Source of the DNA: Vibrio sp. CB1-14
Lineage (GTDB): Bacteria; Pseudomonadota; Gammaproteobacteria; Enterobacterales; Vibrionaceae
Length of the DNA stretch: 64,000 nt
NCBI RefSeq assembly: GCF_040412085.2
Contig: NZ_CP115920.1
Location: 992,001-1,056,000, forward strand
Reading direction: 5' to 3'
Shown here: piece by piece, positions 36,179 through 46,426 of the stretch
How positions within the stretch are numbered: the first letter of the stretch is position 1
Layout of the letters: each line of letters opens with the position of its first letter
Position numbers and translations under genes: made by a program
The notes under the pieces: model-generated
What the model saw: only the letters and a program-made list of their open reading frames with translations
The model's database searches: none
What the model was told of the DNA's origin: nothing

Positions 36179-37033
36179 CTAGTACAGCAAAGAATACAGC
36201 TGACGACGGTATTTTGCGGCAATTGGGTTGCCTTGACCGAGTGCCGACAAGATATCCATAAATGATTTTTTCAATTCGCCATCAAGGGCATTTAGGTTGC
36301 GGCTTAGTGGCGTCCACATAAGCTCAAGTGCCTCTTCATCACGGTTTACTTGGTGATATTGCAGTGCCAGTTCAGCGACGAGCTTGAGGTCTTCTGGGTT
36401 TGCTTGTAGCGCTGCTTCAAGTGATTGAATCTCTGGGCTATCCGCCGCTTGTTTGTGCAGCTCAAGTTTCGCAATCAAGCTCTTGTAGAAGTTGTCTTTG
36501 TACTCCATTGGGATGGTATTAAGGACAGCTTCTGCTACATCAAACTGATTGGTTTCCAGTAGACATTGCGCAAGAGCGAGTTTGATTTCGCCTTTCTGTT
36601 TGTACTCGTCTGATAGGCTGTTGAATAATTCAATCGCGGATTCGTACTCACCCTGCTGAGAAAGCTCTAGTGCTTTGCGTGCATTCAGCTCATCTTCACT
36701 TGGTAGGTGCTTAGCCAGCATAGCTTTCACCGCTTCGATAGGCTGAGGGCCGCCTAGGCCGTCAACAGGCTGGCCATTAACAAACAGAGCAATGGTTGGC
36801 AGTGCTTGAACCCCAAACTGACCAGCGATAGCTTGCTGCTCTTCACAGTTGAGCAGTGCTAGGGAGAAGGCTCCGGCGTATTGCTCAGTCAGCGCTCGCA
36901 GTGATGGGATGATTTGCGCGCTTTCTTCACTCATTGGTGCCCAAAAATGGATTAGCACAGGCGCGGTCATTGAGCCTTCTAATACTTGGCGAAAGTTTTG
37001 TTCGTTTAACTCCACAATGGTCGCAGGTTGCAT
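36179..37033 (-). CDS. cnoX: Thioredoxin-like co-chaperone CnoX (YbbN)
   Basis: A 284-residue protein: thioredoxin-fold domain (residues 5-110) then TPR-like helices ending YRRQLYSLLY as in E. coli. The catalytic CxxC is absent: the site reads WAPMSEES with no cysteine. Cys63 (LLNCEEQ) is kept, at the same number as the E. coli residue reported to contact GroEL. It holds unfolded proteins during oxidative stress and passes them to GroEL. It stands near qmcA and ybbO, as in E. coli. Confidence 0.93.
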   Translation of the reverse strand: MQPATIVELNEQNFRQVLEGSMTAPVLIHFWAPMSEESAQIIPSLRALTEQYAGAFSLALLNCEEQQAIAGQFGVQALPTIALFVNGQPVDGLGGPQPIEAVKAMLAKHLPSEDELNARKALELSQQGEYESAIELFNSLSDEYKQKGEIKLALAQCLLETNQFDVAEAVLNTIPMEYKDNFYKSLIAKLELHKQAADSPEIQSLEAALQANPEDLKLVAELALQYHQVNRDEEALELMWTPLSRNLNALDGELKKSFMDILSALGQGNPIAAKYRRQLYSLLY

Positions 37034-37138
37034 TGAGTGTTCCTTGTAGGTGATGTCTATCGTTCTTAGTTCAAGATTGGTATCAATGACCGAAAATTCA
37101 AGGTTATGCGCAGAGAAATGGGAATATTAGATACCAAA

Positions 37139-37162
37139 ACGCCGCGTCGTAAACGCGGCGTT
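37139..37162 (-). terminator. Hairpin downstream of the 21-residue open frame
   Basis: Perfect 10-bp stem AACGCCGCGT/ACGCGGCGTT; on the minus strand it is followed by TTTTGG, a short U-tract. It lies 34 bases after the stop of the small frame at 37196-37261. Confidence 0.65.
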
Positions 37163-37195
37163 AATGGATTCCAGAACGGCAGCAAGCAAAGGTGT

Positions 37196-37261
37196 CTAGA
37201 ACATTACGAAGTAAGCTAGTGTAACCCCCACAGCTAACCAGTTAAGCTGATTTAGCGTCAT
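37196..37261 (-). CDS. Candidate 21-residue single-pass membrane peptide
   Basis: In the 383-base gap between cnoX and ybbO a minus-strand ATG opens a 21-residue frame whose last 14 residues (WLAVGVTLAYFVMF) are hydrophobic enough for one membrane helix. A terminator follows. The ribosome site is weak (GGA at 12 bases), so this is only a candidate. Nothing else was seen in this gap. Confidence 0.35.
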   Translation of the reverse strand: MTLNQLNWLAVGVTLAYFVMF

Positions 37262-37416
37262 TTTCGTTGTAATCCACGTGAATGCTGTGAGTTAGATATT
37301 GCTCTGGCATTTTGTCTTTAGGTAATGATACCTGAAGAAGTGATGCGCAGTGTGGTTTCACCACGGTGGTTAATATAACGACTTATTGTGACACTAAAAT
37401 TACAAGTGATCGTTTT

Positions 37417-38244
37417 TTATGCAGCCTTTCGCAGAATAGGATCTAACCACTTGCTAGGAAGGATCCGTTTTAGTACAGCGAACACTTTGGTTGGCGTAGT
37501 AATACGATAGCGCAGTTTTGGTGACTGAGATTCAAGCGCATGCAGCAAGGGCGGTACGCAAGACTCTGGTGGTAGCACGAATTGGTTACCAGAGGCGTCT
37601 GCAGATAGGCGGGTAAGCTGCTGTTCGTATTGCGCTCGATGCGGGCTTGATTCAACGTTAATCCATTGTAAAAACGCACGCTTAGCATTGGCTCTAAATT
37701 GGGTTTCGATAGGGCCAGGCTCAATCAGTGAAATGTGTATACCGGTTTGGTGTAGCTCTAGGCGCAGTGTATCTGTCCAGCCTTCTAGGGCAAACTTGGA
37801 GGCGTTGTACGCGCCGCGATATTTCATGGCGGCAAACCCCAGCACTGAGCTGTTTTGTATGATGCGGCCTTCACCTTGCGCACGCATGATTGGGAGAATT
37901 TGCTTGGTGAGTTCATGCCAGCCAAAAACGTTGGCTTCAAACTGCGCTCGTAGTGCATCGGTTGGTAGATCTTCCAGCGCACCTGGTTGGCCGTAGGCGC
38001 CATTGTTAAACAGGCCATAGAGTCGACCTTCAGTCAGGGCAAGGGTTTTTTGAACGGCCAGTTTAATGGTCTTGGGATCCGCTAGATCAAGCTGTATGCA
38101 GGTCAATCCTTCTTGCTGAAGTCGTGTCACATCCGCTTCTTGGCGGCATGATGCGATGACTTGGTATCCTTGTTTTTGAAGTGCATGTGCGGCGACATAA
38201 CCGATGCCGCTAGAACATCCTGTGATGAGTACTGACTTGGCCAT
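37417..38244 (-). CDS. ybbO: Short-chain dehydrogenase/reductase, YbbO-like
   Basis: A 275-residue SDR with TGCSSGIG cofactor motif, NNGAYG, and catalytic Ser-Tyr-Lys (SSV...YNASK). A hydrophobic/basic C-terminal segment follows. E. coli YbbO reduces aldehydes and lies in the same neighbourhood (qmcA, cnoX). The substrate here is inferred only. Confidence 0.85.
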   Translation of the reverse strand: MAKSVLITGCSSGIGYVAAHALQKQGYQVIASCRQEADVTRLQQEGLTCIQLDLADPKTIKLAVQKTLALTEGRLYGLFNNGAYGQPGALEDLPTDALRAQFEANVFGWHELTKQILPIMRAQGEGRIIQNSSVLGFAAMKYRGAYNASKFALEGWTDTLRLELHQTGIHISLIEPGPIETQFRANAKRAFLQWINVESSPHRAQYEQQLTRLSADASGNQFVLPPESCVPPLLHALESQSPKLRYRITTPTKVFAVLKRILPSKWLDPILRKAA

Positions 38245-38309
38245 TACTTAACTAACCCTATGATTTATTTTCAACTACCTTACCGATACTTCATAGGGAG
38301 TAGCAAGTA

Positions 38310-39224
38310 TTACCGTGCATTAGTGATGATGTTTTTTAAAGCAGTATCGATATGTGGGAAAGAGAAGTTAAACCCCATCTCCGTGAGCTTCTTGGGCTTG
38401 GCTCGAACGCTGTCAAACAGCAGACAGGAAGACTCACCCATTGCGAGTTTCAAAGCCCATTTTGGCGTCATCAAGAAATGTGGCCTTCCCAATGTGCTTG
38501 CCAGTGTTTTACTGAACGTTGCGTTAGAGACGGCGTGAGGCGCACACAGGTTGTAAGGACCGACGGCATGATCGGTCTCAAGCAAGAAAACAATCCCACG
38601 CACCATATCTAGGAGGTGAATCCACGGCATGTATTGAGAACCATCACCGATAGGACCACCAACCCCCAGTTTGTATGGCAGCATCATTTTCGCCAAGGCG
38701 CCGCCACCATCACCGAGTACCACCCCCGTTCTTAGTATGCACACGCGAGTATGATCCGATTGGGCACGCATAGCGATTTCCTCCCAACGATCACACACAG
38801 CATGAGCGAAATTGTCTTGGTGTACTTTTAAGCTTTCATCAAAAGGGTGATCTTGTTGATCGCCATAGTAGCCCACCGCCGATCCGCTGATGAAGGTCGA
38901 GGGTGGTTTGGTACTGGCATGGATTAACTCAACGATCTTTTCTGTTACCTTCCAGCGACTATCGCAGATGCGCTGTTTTTGAGCCGCACTCCAGCGTTTG
39001 TCTGCGATAGGTTCTCCAGCCAAGTTAATGATGGCGTCAAATTCGTTAAGGTCGTTATAAGTATCAAGGGAGTCAATGTAGTCAATGTTGCCAAGGTCGG
39101 TGTGATTGAGGATACGTTTAGCTGTGGCAACGTCGCGGGTAAGCAGCGTCACACTGTGAGTCGTGAGGTGCTTGATTAGCTCACGTCCTATAAAGCCGGT
39201 CCCGCCGGTTAATAACAGCTTCAT
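38310..39224 (-). CDS. yfcH: TIGR01777-family NAD(P)-binding epimerase-like protein YfcH
   Basis: A 304-residue Rossmann protein (LLTGGTGFIGRELIKHL) of the SulA-like epimerase group, with INLAGEPIADKRWS and SGSAVGYYGD, which are typical of TIGR01777 proteins. The true reaction is unknown. Divergent from the DUF1538 operon. Confidence 0.88.
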   Translation of the reverse strand: MKLLLTGGTGFIGRELIKHLTTHSVTLLTRDVATAKRILNHTDLGNIDYIDSLDTYNDLNEFDAIINLAGEPIADKRWSAAQKQRICDSRWKVTEKIVELIHASTKPPSTFISGSAVGYYGDQQDHPFDESLKVHQDNFAHAVCDRWEEIAMRAQSDHTRVCILRTGVVLGDGGGALAKMMLPYKLGVGGPIGDGSQYMPWIHLLDMVRGIVFLLETDHAVGPYNLCAPHAVSNATFSKTLASTLGRPHFLMTPKWALKLAMGESSCLLFDSVRAKPKKLTEMGFNFSFPHIDTALKNIITNAR

Positions 39225-39474
39225 TCTCTCTCCTCTAAAAGTAGCTCACTGCTACCAGACACGCCTCGTCGCGGGCATTTGGCTTTAAATATAGCAATGA
39301 ATCAGGGAATTAACTAACCCAACTGCAGCGGATGTTTATATGTAGCACAGCCGCTTTGGTTCACAAAAACTGCACTCTTTTTGTAGCAGCACTGACAGTG
39401 CCTCGTATGTCACACTTTCTTACACTTTTCTTTGCCATCATTAGTTTAGTAAAGGCTGAATAAGGGAGGTGCCC

Positions 39475-40209
39475 ATGCAAGGTTTGAAATCACTCCTTGG
39501 CGCTATGATAAATAGCTTTAAGGATCTTATGCCCATCGTCCTTGTCGTATTGTTCTTTCAGCTTGTGGTTCTTCAAGAGCCTCTCCCTAATGTCCTCTCG
39601 ATTCTATTCGGCTTACTGCTGGTTGTGCTTGGTCTGACTTTTTTTGGTTTTGGCCTTGAAATGGGGCTGTTCCCCATTGGGGAGACCATGGCGCAATCTT
39701 TCGCCCGCAAAGGGAGTGTATTTTGGCTCATGGTGTTTTCTTTTTGCCTTGGATTTGGCACGACGATAGCGGAGCCCGCGCTAACTGCAGTCTCAGCGGA
39801 AGCCGCAGAGGTTGCTGCAGAAGGTGGCATTATTCCTATGACCGAAGACTCAATGCAAAGCTATGCCGATGGGCTGCGTCTTTCAGTAGCGATTTCTGTT
39901 GGGTTAGCCATAGTACTTGGCGTGCTGAGGATACTTAAAGGTTGGCCTATTCATGTGTTGATCATTGGCGGTTATGTTGGGGTGGTGGTGTTAACTTGGT
40001 TTGCTCCTGAATACATTATCGGTGTTGCCTATGACTCGGGCGGGGTGACGACATCAACCATAACCGTTCCTTTAGTTACCGCGCTTGGGGTTGGCTTGGC
40101 TAGCACAATTAAAGGCCGCAATCCTATGCTGGATGGCTTTGGACTCATTGCCTTTGCCTCTTTGTTGCCCATGATGTTTGTGATGGTTTATGGGATGGTG
40201 ATGGTATGA
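39475..40209 (+). CDS. DUF1538 membrane protein, first of a pair
   Basis: A 244-residue polytopic inner-membrane protein of about six helices. Family motifs are [14 protein letters not shown] and [20 protein letters not shown], shared with the next gene. GGAGG lies 6 bases before ATG 39475; an in-frame GTG at 39469 overlaps that site and is rejected. As far as I recall, a DUF1538 pair (UmpAB) from a Halomonas strain was reported as a cation/proton antiporter; I cannot verify that here. It is the first gene of a coupled four-gene operon. Confidence 0.88.
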   Translation: MQGLKSLLGAMINSFKDLMPIVLVVLFFQLVVLQEPLPNVLSILFGLLLVVLGLTFFGFGLEMGLFPIGETMAQSFARKGSVFWLMVFSFCLGFGTTIAEPALTAVSAEAAEVAAEGGIIPMTEDSMQSYADGLRLSVAISVGLAIVLGVLRILKGWPIHVLIIGGYVGVVVLTWFAPEYIIGVAYDSGGVTTSTITVPLVTALGVGLASTIKGRNPMLDGFGLIAFASLLPMMFVMVYGMVMV

Positions 40210-41048
40210 GTTTTGTTTGGGAGTTTCTACACACGCTACTCATGACCATTCGTGATGTTACGCCGATCATGGTCATTATCTTTGGCTTTCAATTTGCCAT
40301 TCTCAAAAAGCCTATCGCTAACCCGGTTAGAGTCATGATTGGTTTTGGCTATGTGATTGTTGGTCTGAGCCTATTTTTAGTGGGCCTAGAGCTTGCGTTG
40401 TTCCCACTGGGTGAAACCATGGCAATGCAGCTCACTGCGCCAGATTTTCTTAATCAAGTGCGTATTACCTTAGACGGGGCTCTCGAGTGGATAGATTACT
40501 ACTGGGTTTTCTTGTTCGCGTTTTGTATCGGCTTTAGTACCACCATTGCAGAGCCTTCGCTGCTCGCAGTTGCGATAAAAGCGAACCAAGTGTCTGCAGG
40601 GGCGATATCGGTGAATGGCCTTAGAATTGCGGTTGCACTTGGAGTGGCGGTTGGTATTGCTCTAGGTAGCTATCGTATTGTTGTCGGCGATCCTATTCAC
40701 TATTACATCATTGCCGGCTACATACTGGTGGTGATCCAAACCTATTATGCGCCGAAATTTATTGTCCCACTTGCTTATGACTCTGGTGGGGTGACGACGT
40801 CAACGGTCACAGTACCACTGGTGACGGCGTTGGGTCTTGGCCTTGCATCGACCGTACCCGGCAGAAACCCAATGATAGATGGCTTTGGTCTTATCGCTTT
40901 TGCGAGTCTATTTCCGATTATCTCTGTGATGGCGTATGCCCAACTTACTCAATATTTAACGGCTCGTTCTTCTGTCAATCCTAGTTCTACAGAGGAGCAG
41001 GACGCCGAACATCATCTTACTTCTAAGGAGAAGAACAATGCGCTTTAA
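40206..41048 (+). CDS. DUF1538 membrane protein, second of a pair
   Basis: A 280-residue homologue of the previous gene ([37 protein letters not shown]) with a polar C-terminal tail (residues 255-280) absent from the first. The ATGA overlap with the upstream gene suggests the two make a heteromeric transporter. The shared GFxTTIAEP and [10 protein letters not shown] motifs are the likely ion-path residues (inference). Confidence 0.88.
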   Translation: MSFVWEFLHTLLMTIRDVTPIMVIIFGFQFAILKKPIANPVRVMIGFGYVIVGLSLFLVGLELALFPLGETMAMQLTAPDFLNQVRITLDGALEWIDYYWVFLFAFCIGFSTTIAEPSLLAVAIKANQVSAGAISVNGLRIAVALGVAVGIALGSYRIVVGDPIHYYIIAGYILVVIQTYYAPKFIVPLAYDSGGVTTSTVTVPLVTALGLGLASTVPGRNPMIDGFGLIAFASLFPIISVMAYAQLTQYLTARSSVNPSSTEEQDAEHHLTSKEKNNAL

Positions 41049-41388
41049 ACTGATCCTTGCCTTTGTAGAAGATAGCAAGACAGAGCAGGTACTAGACGCA
41101 GCTCGTGATGCGGGTGCGACCGGTGCGACAGTAATCAACCATGCCAGAGGAGAAGGCCTCAACAAGAAGCAAACCTTTTTTGGTCTGACGTTAGAGGTGC
41201 AAAAAGATGTAGTGCTGTTTGTGGTCGAAGAGCATTTGTCTCGCCATATACTAGAGACGATTAGCCAAGTAGGGGAGTTTGACCAAACGTCGGGACAAGG
41301 GATTGCAGTGCAAATAGATATAGAAGATGCGGTGGGTGTCGCTCATCAAGTGGAGACATTGACCAAAGTCGTGGAGGACGAACTATGA
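41038..41388 (+). CDS. PII-like signalling protein
   Basis: A 116-residue protein with the PII ferredoxin-like pattern (LILAFVEDSKTEQVLDAARDAG, GATVINHARGEG, then a C-terminal IDIEDAVGV). The T-loop lacks the Tyr of GlnB/GlnK. It overlaps the DUF1538 gene by 11 bases with AAGGAG 8 bases upstream of its ATG. It probably binds a nucleotide or small metabolite and regulates the neighbouring membrane pair; the ligand is unknown. Confidence 0.8.
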   Translation: MRFKLILAFVEDSKTEQVLDAARDAGATGATVINHARGEGLNKKQTFFGLTLEVQKDVVLFVVEEHLSRHILETISQVGEFDQTSGQGIAVQIDIEDAVGVAHQVETLTKVVEDEL

Positions 41389-41789
41389 GTCAACAGAAAA
41401 GAGTAAGCGTACGCGATGTGATGGCTAACACCTATGTGGTGGTCGATGGGCTAAAAACGGTGCACGATGGGATTGTGCTGGCGAAAGAGCACCGAGTGAA
41501 AGCGCTGGTGGTCGAAAAGCGCAGCGATGACGATGAATTTGGTATTGTGCTAATGAATGATATTGCCAAAAAGGTATTGGCACGTAACCGCTCTCCGCAG
41601 CGTACCAATATCTATGAAATTATGACTAAGCCTGCCTTGTGTGTCGATCCGAATATGAATGTGAAGTACTGCGCGCGATTGTTTGAGCGATTTGGGATCA
41701 GTAGAGCGCCAGTGATTGAAGACGGGCGTGTAATCGGTATGGTTAGTTACAATAACATTGTTGTGAACGGGATGCTCGGGCTCGATTAG
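41385..41789 (+). CDS. Two-CBS-domain protein
   Basis: A 134-residue protein made of one CBS pair (VSVRDVMANTYVVVDG; IYEIMTKPALCVDPNMNVKYCARLF; GMVSYNNIV). CBS pairs usually bind adenosine nucleotides and gate transporters or enzymes. It starts in an ATGA overlap with the PII-like gene and ends the operon. Confidence 0.88.
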   Translation: MSQQKRVSVRDVMANTYVVVDGLKTVHDGIVLAKEHRVKALVVEKRSDDDEFGIVLMNDIAKKVLARNRSPQRTNIYEIMTKPALCVDPNMNVKYCARLFERFGISRAPVIEDGRVIGMVSYNNIVVNGMLGLD

Positions 41790-41850
41790 CTCTGCACCGT
41801 GTCGGTAAGTTCGATACAATAGCGACAAAGAAAGTGCTGGAGAAAAATCA

Positions 41851-42396
41851 ATGAAACTGTTCTTTGCGTCGGACTTACACGGCAGCCAAGATGCCACTGA
41901 GAAAGTGCTGGAGCATTACCGCCGTTCAGGGGCTGAACATCTGGTTATATTGGGGGATGTCCTCAATCATGGCCCAAGAAACCCTGTGCCAGGCAGTTAC
42001 AACCCACCGAAGGTTGCTGAGCTTCTCAATGCGTATAAGCAAGAGATTATTGCGGTTCGCGGCAATTGTGACAGCGAAGTGGATCAGATGCTGCTTGAGT
42101 TTCCAATGATGAGCGATTACGCCTGGGTGATGTTGCCGACTGGGCAGCGTTTATTTCTAACCCATGGTCACTTGTACAACAGTGATAAGCGTCCGCCGCT
42201 CAAGCAAGGCGATGTCCTTGCCCATGGTCATACTCATATTCCAGTTGCCGAATGGCAAGGCGAGCAGATCATCTTTAATCCGGGGTCGATTACGTTCCCG
42301 CGCAATGAGTTTGCGGCGAGCTTCGGTCTATTAGAGGATAATAGACTCAGTGTTCAAACCTTTGATGGTGACGTACTGGCCTCTATCGAGTTGTAA
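41851..42396 (+). CDS. yfcE: Phosphodiesterase YfcE
   Basis: A 181-residue metallophosphoesterase of the MJ0936/YfcE family, with FASDLHGS, LGDVLNHG, VRGNCDSEVD, THGH and HGHTHIP metal-binding motifs. E. coli YfcE hydrolyses phosphodiesters with Mn(II); the physiological substrate is unclear. AAAGTGCTGGAG precedes the ATG. Confidence 0.94.
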   Translation: MKLFFASDLHGSQDATEKVLEHYRRSGAEHLVILGDVLNHGPRNPVPGSYNPPKVAELLNAYKQEIIAVRGNCDSEVDQMLLEFPMMSDYAWVMLPTGQRLFLTHGHLYNSDKRPPLKQGDVLAHGHTHIPVAEWQGEQIIFNPGSITFPRNEFAASFGLLEDNRLSVQTFDGDVLASIEL

Positions 42397-42435
42397 GCCG
42401 ACTCATTACCAAGATGAAACGCCAAACAGCAGGCA

Positions 42436-42467
42436 TAAAAAAACGCAGCGATTATGCTGCGTTTTTT
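42436..42467. terminator. Bidirectional terminator between yfcE and crr
   Basis: Stem AAAAAACGCAGC/GCTGCGTTTTTT with A/T flanks lies between the convergent genes. Confidence 0.92.
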
Positions 42468-42485
42468 CTACTTCGAGATAACTAA

Positions 42486-42995
42486 TTACTTAGTTACACG
42501 TAGTACAGGCGTTTCGCCAACAGTCACGGCACCAGCAAGCTTGTTAAGCTCTTTGATTTCGTCCATGTTAGAGATAACTACAGGCGTTAGCGTTGATTTC
42601 GCTTTCTCTTCTAGAAGAGCTAGATCGAATTCAATGATAGTGTCGCCAGCTTTAACAGTTTGGCCTTCTTCAGCGATACGCTTGAAGCCTTCGCCTTTCA
42701 GTTCAACTGTGTCGATGCCGAAGTGAACAAATAGCTCGATGCCGTCGTCAGATTCGATTGAGAACGCGTGGTTCGTTTCGAAGATCTTACCGATAGTACC
42801 GTTTACAGGAGCTACCATCTTGTCACCAGCTGGCTTGATTGCAATACCGTCACCAACGATTTTCTCAGCGAATACTACATCTGGCACATCTTCGATGTTT
42901 ACGATTTCACCAGATAGAGGTGCGATAATTTCGATTGCACCAGTGTCAGCGCTGTCGTCAGATACTAGCTTCTTCAGTTTGTCAAACAGACCCAT
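42486..42995 (-). CDS. crr: PTS glucose-specific EIIA component
   Basis: A 169-residue EIIA-Glc with both active-site histidines (TNHAFSI His76 and FVHFGID His91). It passes phosphate from HPr to glucose-type EII and, by its phosphorylation state, controls adenylate cyclase and inducer exclusion. It is the last gene of ptsH-ptsI-crr. Confidence 0.97.
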   Translation of the reverse strand: MGLFDKLKKLVSDDSADTGAIEIIAPLSGEIVNIEDVPDVVFAEKIVGDGIAIKPAGDKMVAPVNGTIGKIFETNHAFSIESDDGIELFVHFGIDTVELKGEGFKRIAEEGQTVKAGDTIIEFDLALLEEKAKSTLTPVVISNMDEIKELNKLAGAVTVGETPVLRVTK

Positions 42996-43036
42996 GTCGT
43001 GCTCCTAAAGGTTTGATTTTAATCTAGTCAATTATA

Positions 43037-44764
43037 TTAGCAGTTTGTCTTTTCTGCGATAAATTTTTCGACGTGCGCTTCAATTTCTGCTGCAGTCGCC
43101 ATTTGTAGCGCTTCATCAGCCATTGCTTTAACTTCAGAGAAGTTAGCGTTGCGGATTACTTTCTTAACCTGAGGAATTGAAATACCGCTCATACTAAACT
43201 CGTCTAGGCCCATGCCTAGTAGAAGTAGAGTCGCACGCTCGTCGCCAGCAAGCTCACCACACATACCAGTCCACTTACCTTCTTTGTGAGAAGCGTCGAT
43301 CACTTGCTTGATTACTGTTAGTACAGCAGGTGATAGTGGGTTATATAGGTGAGAAATCAGCTCATTACCACGGTCTACAGCTAGAGTATACTGAGTTAGG
43401 TCGTTTGTACCAATACTAAAGAATGAAACTTCTTTCGCAAGGTGGTGAGCGATTGCTGCAGCAGCAGGAGTTTCAACCATTACACCGGTTTCGATGTTTT
43501 CGTCGAATGCTAGACCTTCAGCGCGAAGTTCTGCTTTGTACTCTTCGATTGCTGCTTTCAGCTCACGGATTTCTTCAACAGAAATGATCATCGGGAACAT
43601 GATGCGTAGCTTACCGTGTGCAGATGCACGTAGGATACCACGTAGCTGGTCACGAAGGATTTCACGACGATCCAAGCTGATACGCACTGCACGCCAGCCA
43701 AGGAACGGGTTCATTTCTTGAGGTAGGTCTAGGTATGGTAGATCTTTATCACCACCGATATCCATAGTACGGATGATTACCGCGTGACCGTGCATTGCTT
43801 CCGCAACTTCTTTGTAAGCTTGGTACTGTTCTTCTTCAGTAGGAAGAGCAGTGCGGTCTATGAATAGGAATTCTGTACGATACAGACCAACACCTTCACC
43901 GCCGTTACGGTTGATGCCATCACAGTCTTTCACAGTACCGATGTTACCGCAAACTTCTACACGGTGACCGTCTAGAGTTTCTGCTGGTAGGTCTTTAAGT
44001 TTTGCTAGTTCCTCTTTTTCTGCAAGGAACCCTTCACGTACCGCTTTAGCTTCGTCAATCTCAGCTTGAGTTGGGTTAACAATGATCTTGTTGTTCATTG
44101 CATCAAGAACCAACATGTCGCCGTTGTTCACTTTCTTAGTGATGTCGTTAGTACCAACAATCGCAGGAAGTTCTAGTGAACGTGCCATGATAGAAGTGTG
44201 CGAAGTACGACCGCCAATGTCACATGCAAAACCAAGAACGTAGTCTAGGTTGATTTGCGCTGTTTCAGATGGCGTTAGGTCGTAAGCCACTAGGATAACT
44301 TCTTCATCGATGTCGCCGAGCGAAACGATGTTGATACCTAGTGCATTCTTAACAAAACGAGTACCGATATCACGGATATCAGTTGCACGTTCTTTAAGGT
44401 ATTCGTCATCTAGAGATTCTAGTGCAGTCGCTTGCTCTTCGATTACCGTGTAAATCGCATTGTCTGCAGATAGTTTGTCTTTCTTGATGAGTGCTAGGAT
44501 TTCTTCTTCTAGCTCTTCATCTTCAAGAAGCATGATATGGCCTTCGAAGATAGCCTCTTTCTCTTCACCAAAAGTTTCAAGCGCTTTTTGCTTAACAACT
44601 TCTAGCTGTTGAGCTGACTTGTTGCGAGCGTCAAAGAAACGCGCAACTTCTGCTTCAACTTGGTCATCTGAAATAGTAGACGTGTTTAGAACAATTTCGT
44701 CTTCTTGAAGTAGTAGTGCTTTACCGATAGCAATACCAGGAGATGCTAGGATGCCTGAAATCAT
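43037..44764 (-). CDS. ptsI: PTS Enzyme I
   Basis: A 575-residue phosphoenolpyruvate-protein phosphotransferase with phospho-His in [21 protein letters not shown] and PEP-binding barrel motifs ([19 protein letters not shown]). Length equals E. coli EI (575). It lies between ptsH and crr, with a 137-base gap after ptsH that contains a hairpin. Confidence 0.98.
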   Translation of the reverse strand: MISGILASPGIAIGKALLLQEDEIVLNTSTISDDQVEAEVARFFDARNKSAQQLEVVKQKALETFGEEKEAIFEGHIMLLEDEELEEEILALIKKDKLSADNAIYTVIEEQATALESLDDEYLKERATDIRDIGTRFVKNALGINIVSLGDIDEEVILVAYDLTPSETAQINLDYVLGFACDIGGRTSHTSIMARSLELPAIVGTNDITKKVNNGDMLVLDAMNNKIIVNPTQAEIDEAKAVREGFLAEKEELAKLKDLPAETLDGHRVEVCGNIGTVKDCDGINRNGGEGVGLYRTEFLFIDRTALPTEEEQYQAYKEVAEAMHGHAVIIRTMDIGGDKDLPYLDLPQEMNPFLGWRAVRISLDRREILRDQLRGILRASAHGKLRIMFPMIISVEEIRELKAAIEEYKAELRAEGLAFDENIETGVMVETPAAAAIAHHLAKEVSFFSIGTNDLTQYTLAVDRGNELISHLYNPLSPAVLTVIKQVIDASHKEGKWTGMCGELAGDERATLLLLGMGLDEFSMSGISIPQVKKVIRNANFSEVKAMADEALQMATAAEIEAHVEKFIAEKTNC

Positions 44765-44855
44765 AGCTTTACCTTTATATGGTCTAGTGTATCAAAGATT
44801 GGATGGTTTTTTAGCCACTTATAATATGTAGCTGATAGCCCGAGCCATTTCCAAT

Positions 44856-44885
44856 AAAGCCATTCTGTTTTCACAAAATGGCTTT
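44856..44885 (-). other. Inverted repeat between ptsH and ptsI
   Basis: AAAGCCATT...AATGGCTTT forms a 9-bp or longer stem without a following U-tract on the minus strand. It may be an RNA processing or stability element, allowing ptsH to be expressed above ptsI-crr. Confidence 0.45.
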
Positions 44886-44901
44886 AAGGAGAACTGGGTT
44901 C

Positions 44902-45159
44902 TTAGTGAAGCTCAGGGATCAGAGCTACTAGGTGGTCAACTGCTTGTTGAGCTTGTGGGCCTTCAGCAGCGATAGTGATAGTAGTGCCTTTAACTAGACC
45001 AAGAGTTTGTAGTTTGAATAGGCTTTTCGCGCTAGCGCTTTTGCCGTTAGTAGTCACAGTGATGTCAGCGTCAAATGCTTTTGCTTCTTTAACGAACTGA
45101 GCAGCCGGACGAGTGTGAAGGCCGTTTTCTGCTGTGATTTCTACTTGCTTCTCGTACAT
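44902..45159 (-). CDS. ptsH: Phosphocarrier protein HPr
   Basis: An 85-residue HPr with His15 ([15 protein letters not shown]) and Ser46 ([12 protein letters not shown]), very close to E. coli HPr. It carries phosphate from Enzyme I to the EII complexes. First gene of ptsH-ptsI-crr, downstream of cysK as in enteric bacteria. Confidence 0.98.
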   Translation of the reverse strand: MYEKQVEITAENGLHTRPAAQFVKEAKAFDADITVTTNGKSASAKSLFKLQTLGLVKGTTITIAAEGPQAQQAVDHLVALIPELH

Positions 45160-45403
45160 TTTTTATACCCCAATTGATTTATTTTATGTTTAGTTTCTAG
45201 ACCAAACAAAGCTTATCGTTAAATGTTATGCCCAGCTATAGTGCAAAGGTCGTAACTGTTAAGAATTGTGTCGGACTAGAATTGTAGGACATGATTGCAG
45301 TCTTCGCCGTATGCATGTCCTACGAAATTCGGTATTCAGCCTATTTATTTTTAAGCTTAAAATAAAACTGTCCTGATATTACCAAAGGCTGACAGAGATT
45401 CAA

Positions 45404-45433
45404 CAAAAAAGCCCCTTAAAGGGGCTTTTTTCG
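45404..45433 (-). terminator. Terminator after cysK
   Basis: AAAAAAGCCCCTT/AAGGGGCTTTTTT perfect stem with A/T flanks, 25 bases after the cysK stop. Confidence 0.92.
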
Positions 45434-45457
45434 TGTAAAAATTGATTTAGCTACATA

Positions 45458-46426
45458 TTACTGCTGAATCTCTTTATCAGTAAATATACCTGCGAACAAT
45501 GCTGAACTTAGGTAACGCTCACCTGAACTTGGTAGTACAGTTACGATTGTTTTTCCTTTAAATTCAGGAAGTTCTGCTAGTTTGTTGGCCGCCACAACCG
45601 CTGCGCCAGAAGAAATTCCAGCAAGGATACCTTCTTCTTCCATTAGGCGACGTGCCATTTCGATAGCTTCTTCTGAGGTTACCAGCTCAACACGGTCTAG
45701 AAGCTCTAGATCCAAGTTTTCTGGGATAAAGCCTGCGCCGATGCCTTGGATTTTGTGCGGTGCTGGTTGGATTTCTTCACCTGCTAGTGCTTGAGTGATA
45801 ACTGGTGACTCTGCTGGCTCTACAGCAACAGAAACGATAGCTTTACCTTTCTCACCTTTAATGTAACGGCTAGTACCTGTGATAGTACCACCAGTACCAA
45901 CACCTGCTACGAATACGTCCACTTCACCGTCGGTTGCATCCCAGATTTCAGGACCCGTTGTTTTCTCGTGGATTGCAGGGTTTGCAGGGTTGTTGAATTG
46001 TTGAAGCAGTAGGTACTTCTCTGGGTTAGAAGCAACAATTTCTTCTGCTTTCGCAATGGCACCTTTCATGCCTTTTGCCGCTTCCGTTAGCTCAAGGTTT
46101 GCGCCTAGTGCTTTTAGAAGTTTACGACGCTCAAGACTCATAGACTCTGGCATCGTTAGTGTTAGTTTGTAGCCACGAGCTGCTGCAACGAAGGCAAGTG
46201 CGACACCTGTGTTACCACTGGTTGGCTCAACAAGCTCTACGCCCGCTTTTAGACGACCGTCTTTTTCTGCTTCCCAGATCATGTTAGCACCGATACGGCA
46301 TTTAACGCTGAAGCTAGGGTTACGCGCTTCTACTTTTGCAAGAACGTTGCCGTTACTTACTTTGTTTAGGCGAACTAGAGGGGTGTTACCAATCGTCAGG
46401 GAGTTATCTTCGTAAATCTTGCTCAT
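45458..46426 (-). CDS. cysK: Cysteine synthase A
   Basis: A 322-residue PLP enzyme making cysteine from O-acetylserine and sulfide. PLP lysine is in [22 protein letters not shown] and [14 protein letters not shown] bind substrate and cofactor. It starts at ATG 46426 with AAGGA 7 bases upstream; the five-codon longer frame would cover that site. Confidence 0.97.
   Translation of the reverse strand: MSKIYEDNSLTIGNTPLVRLNKVSNGNVLAKVEARNPSFSVKCRIGANMIWEAEKDGRLKAGVELVEPTSGNTGVALAFVAAARGYKLTLTMPESMSLERRKLLKALGANLELTEAAKGMKGAIAKAEEIVASNPEKYLLLQQFNNPANPAIHEKTTGPEIWDATDGEVDVFVAGVGTGGTITGTSRYIKGEKGKAIVSVAVEPAESPVITQALAGEEIQPAPHKIQGIGAGFIPENLDLELLDRVELVTSEEAIEMARRLMEEEGILAGISSGAAVVAANKLAELPEFKGKTIVTVLPSSGERYLSSALFAGIFTDKEIQQ

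Noticed and set aside
41830..41912. Direct repeat GAAAGTGCTGGAG before and inside yfcE
   Set aside because: Two 13-base copies about 70 bases apart, one covering the ribosome site and one in coding sequence; most likely chance.
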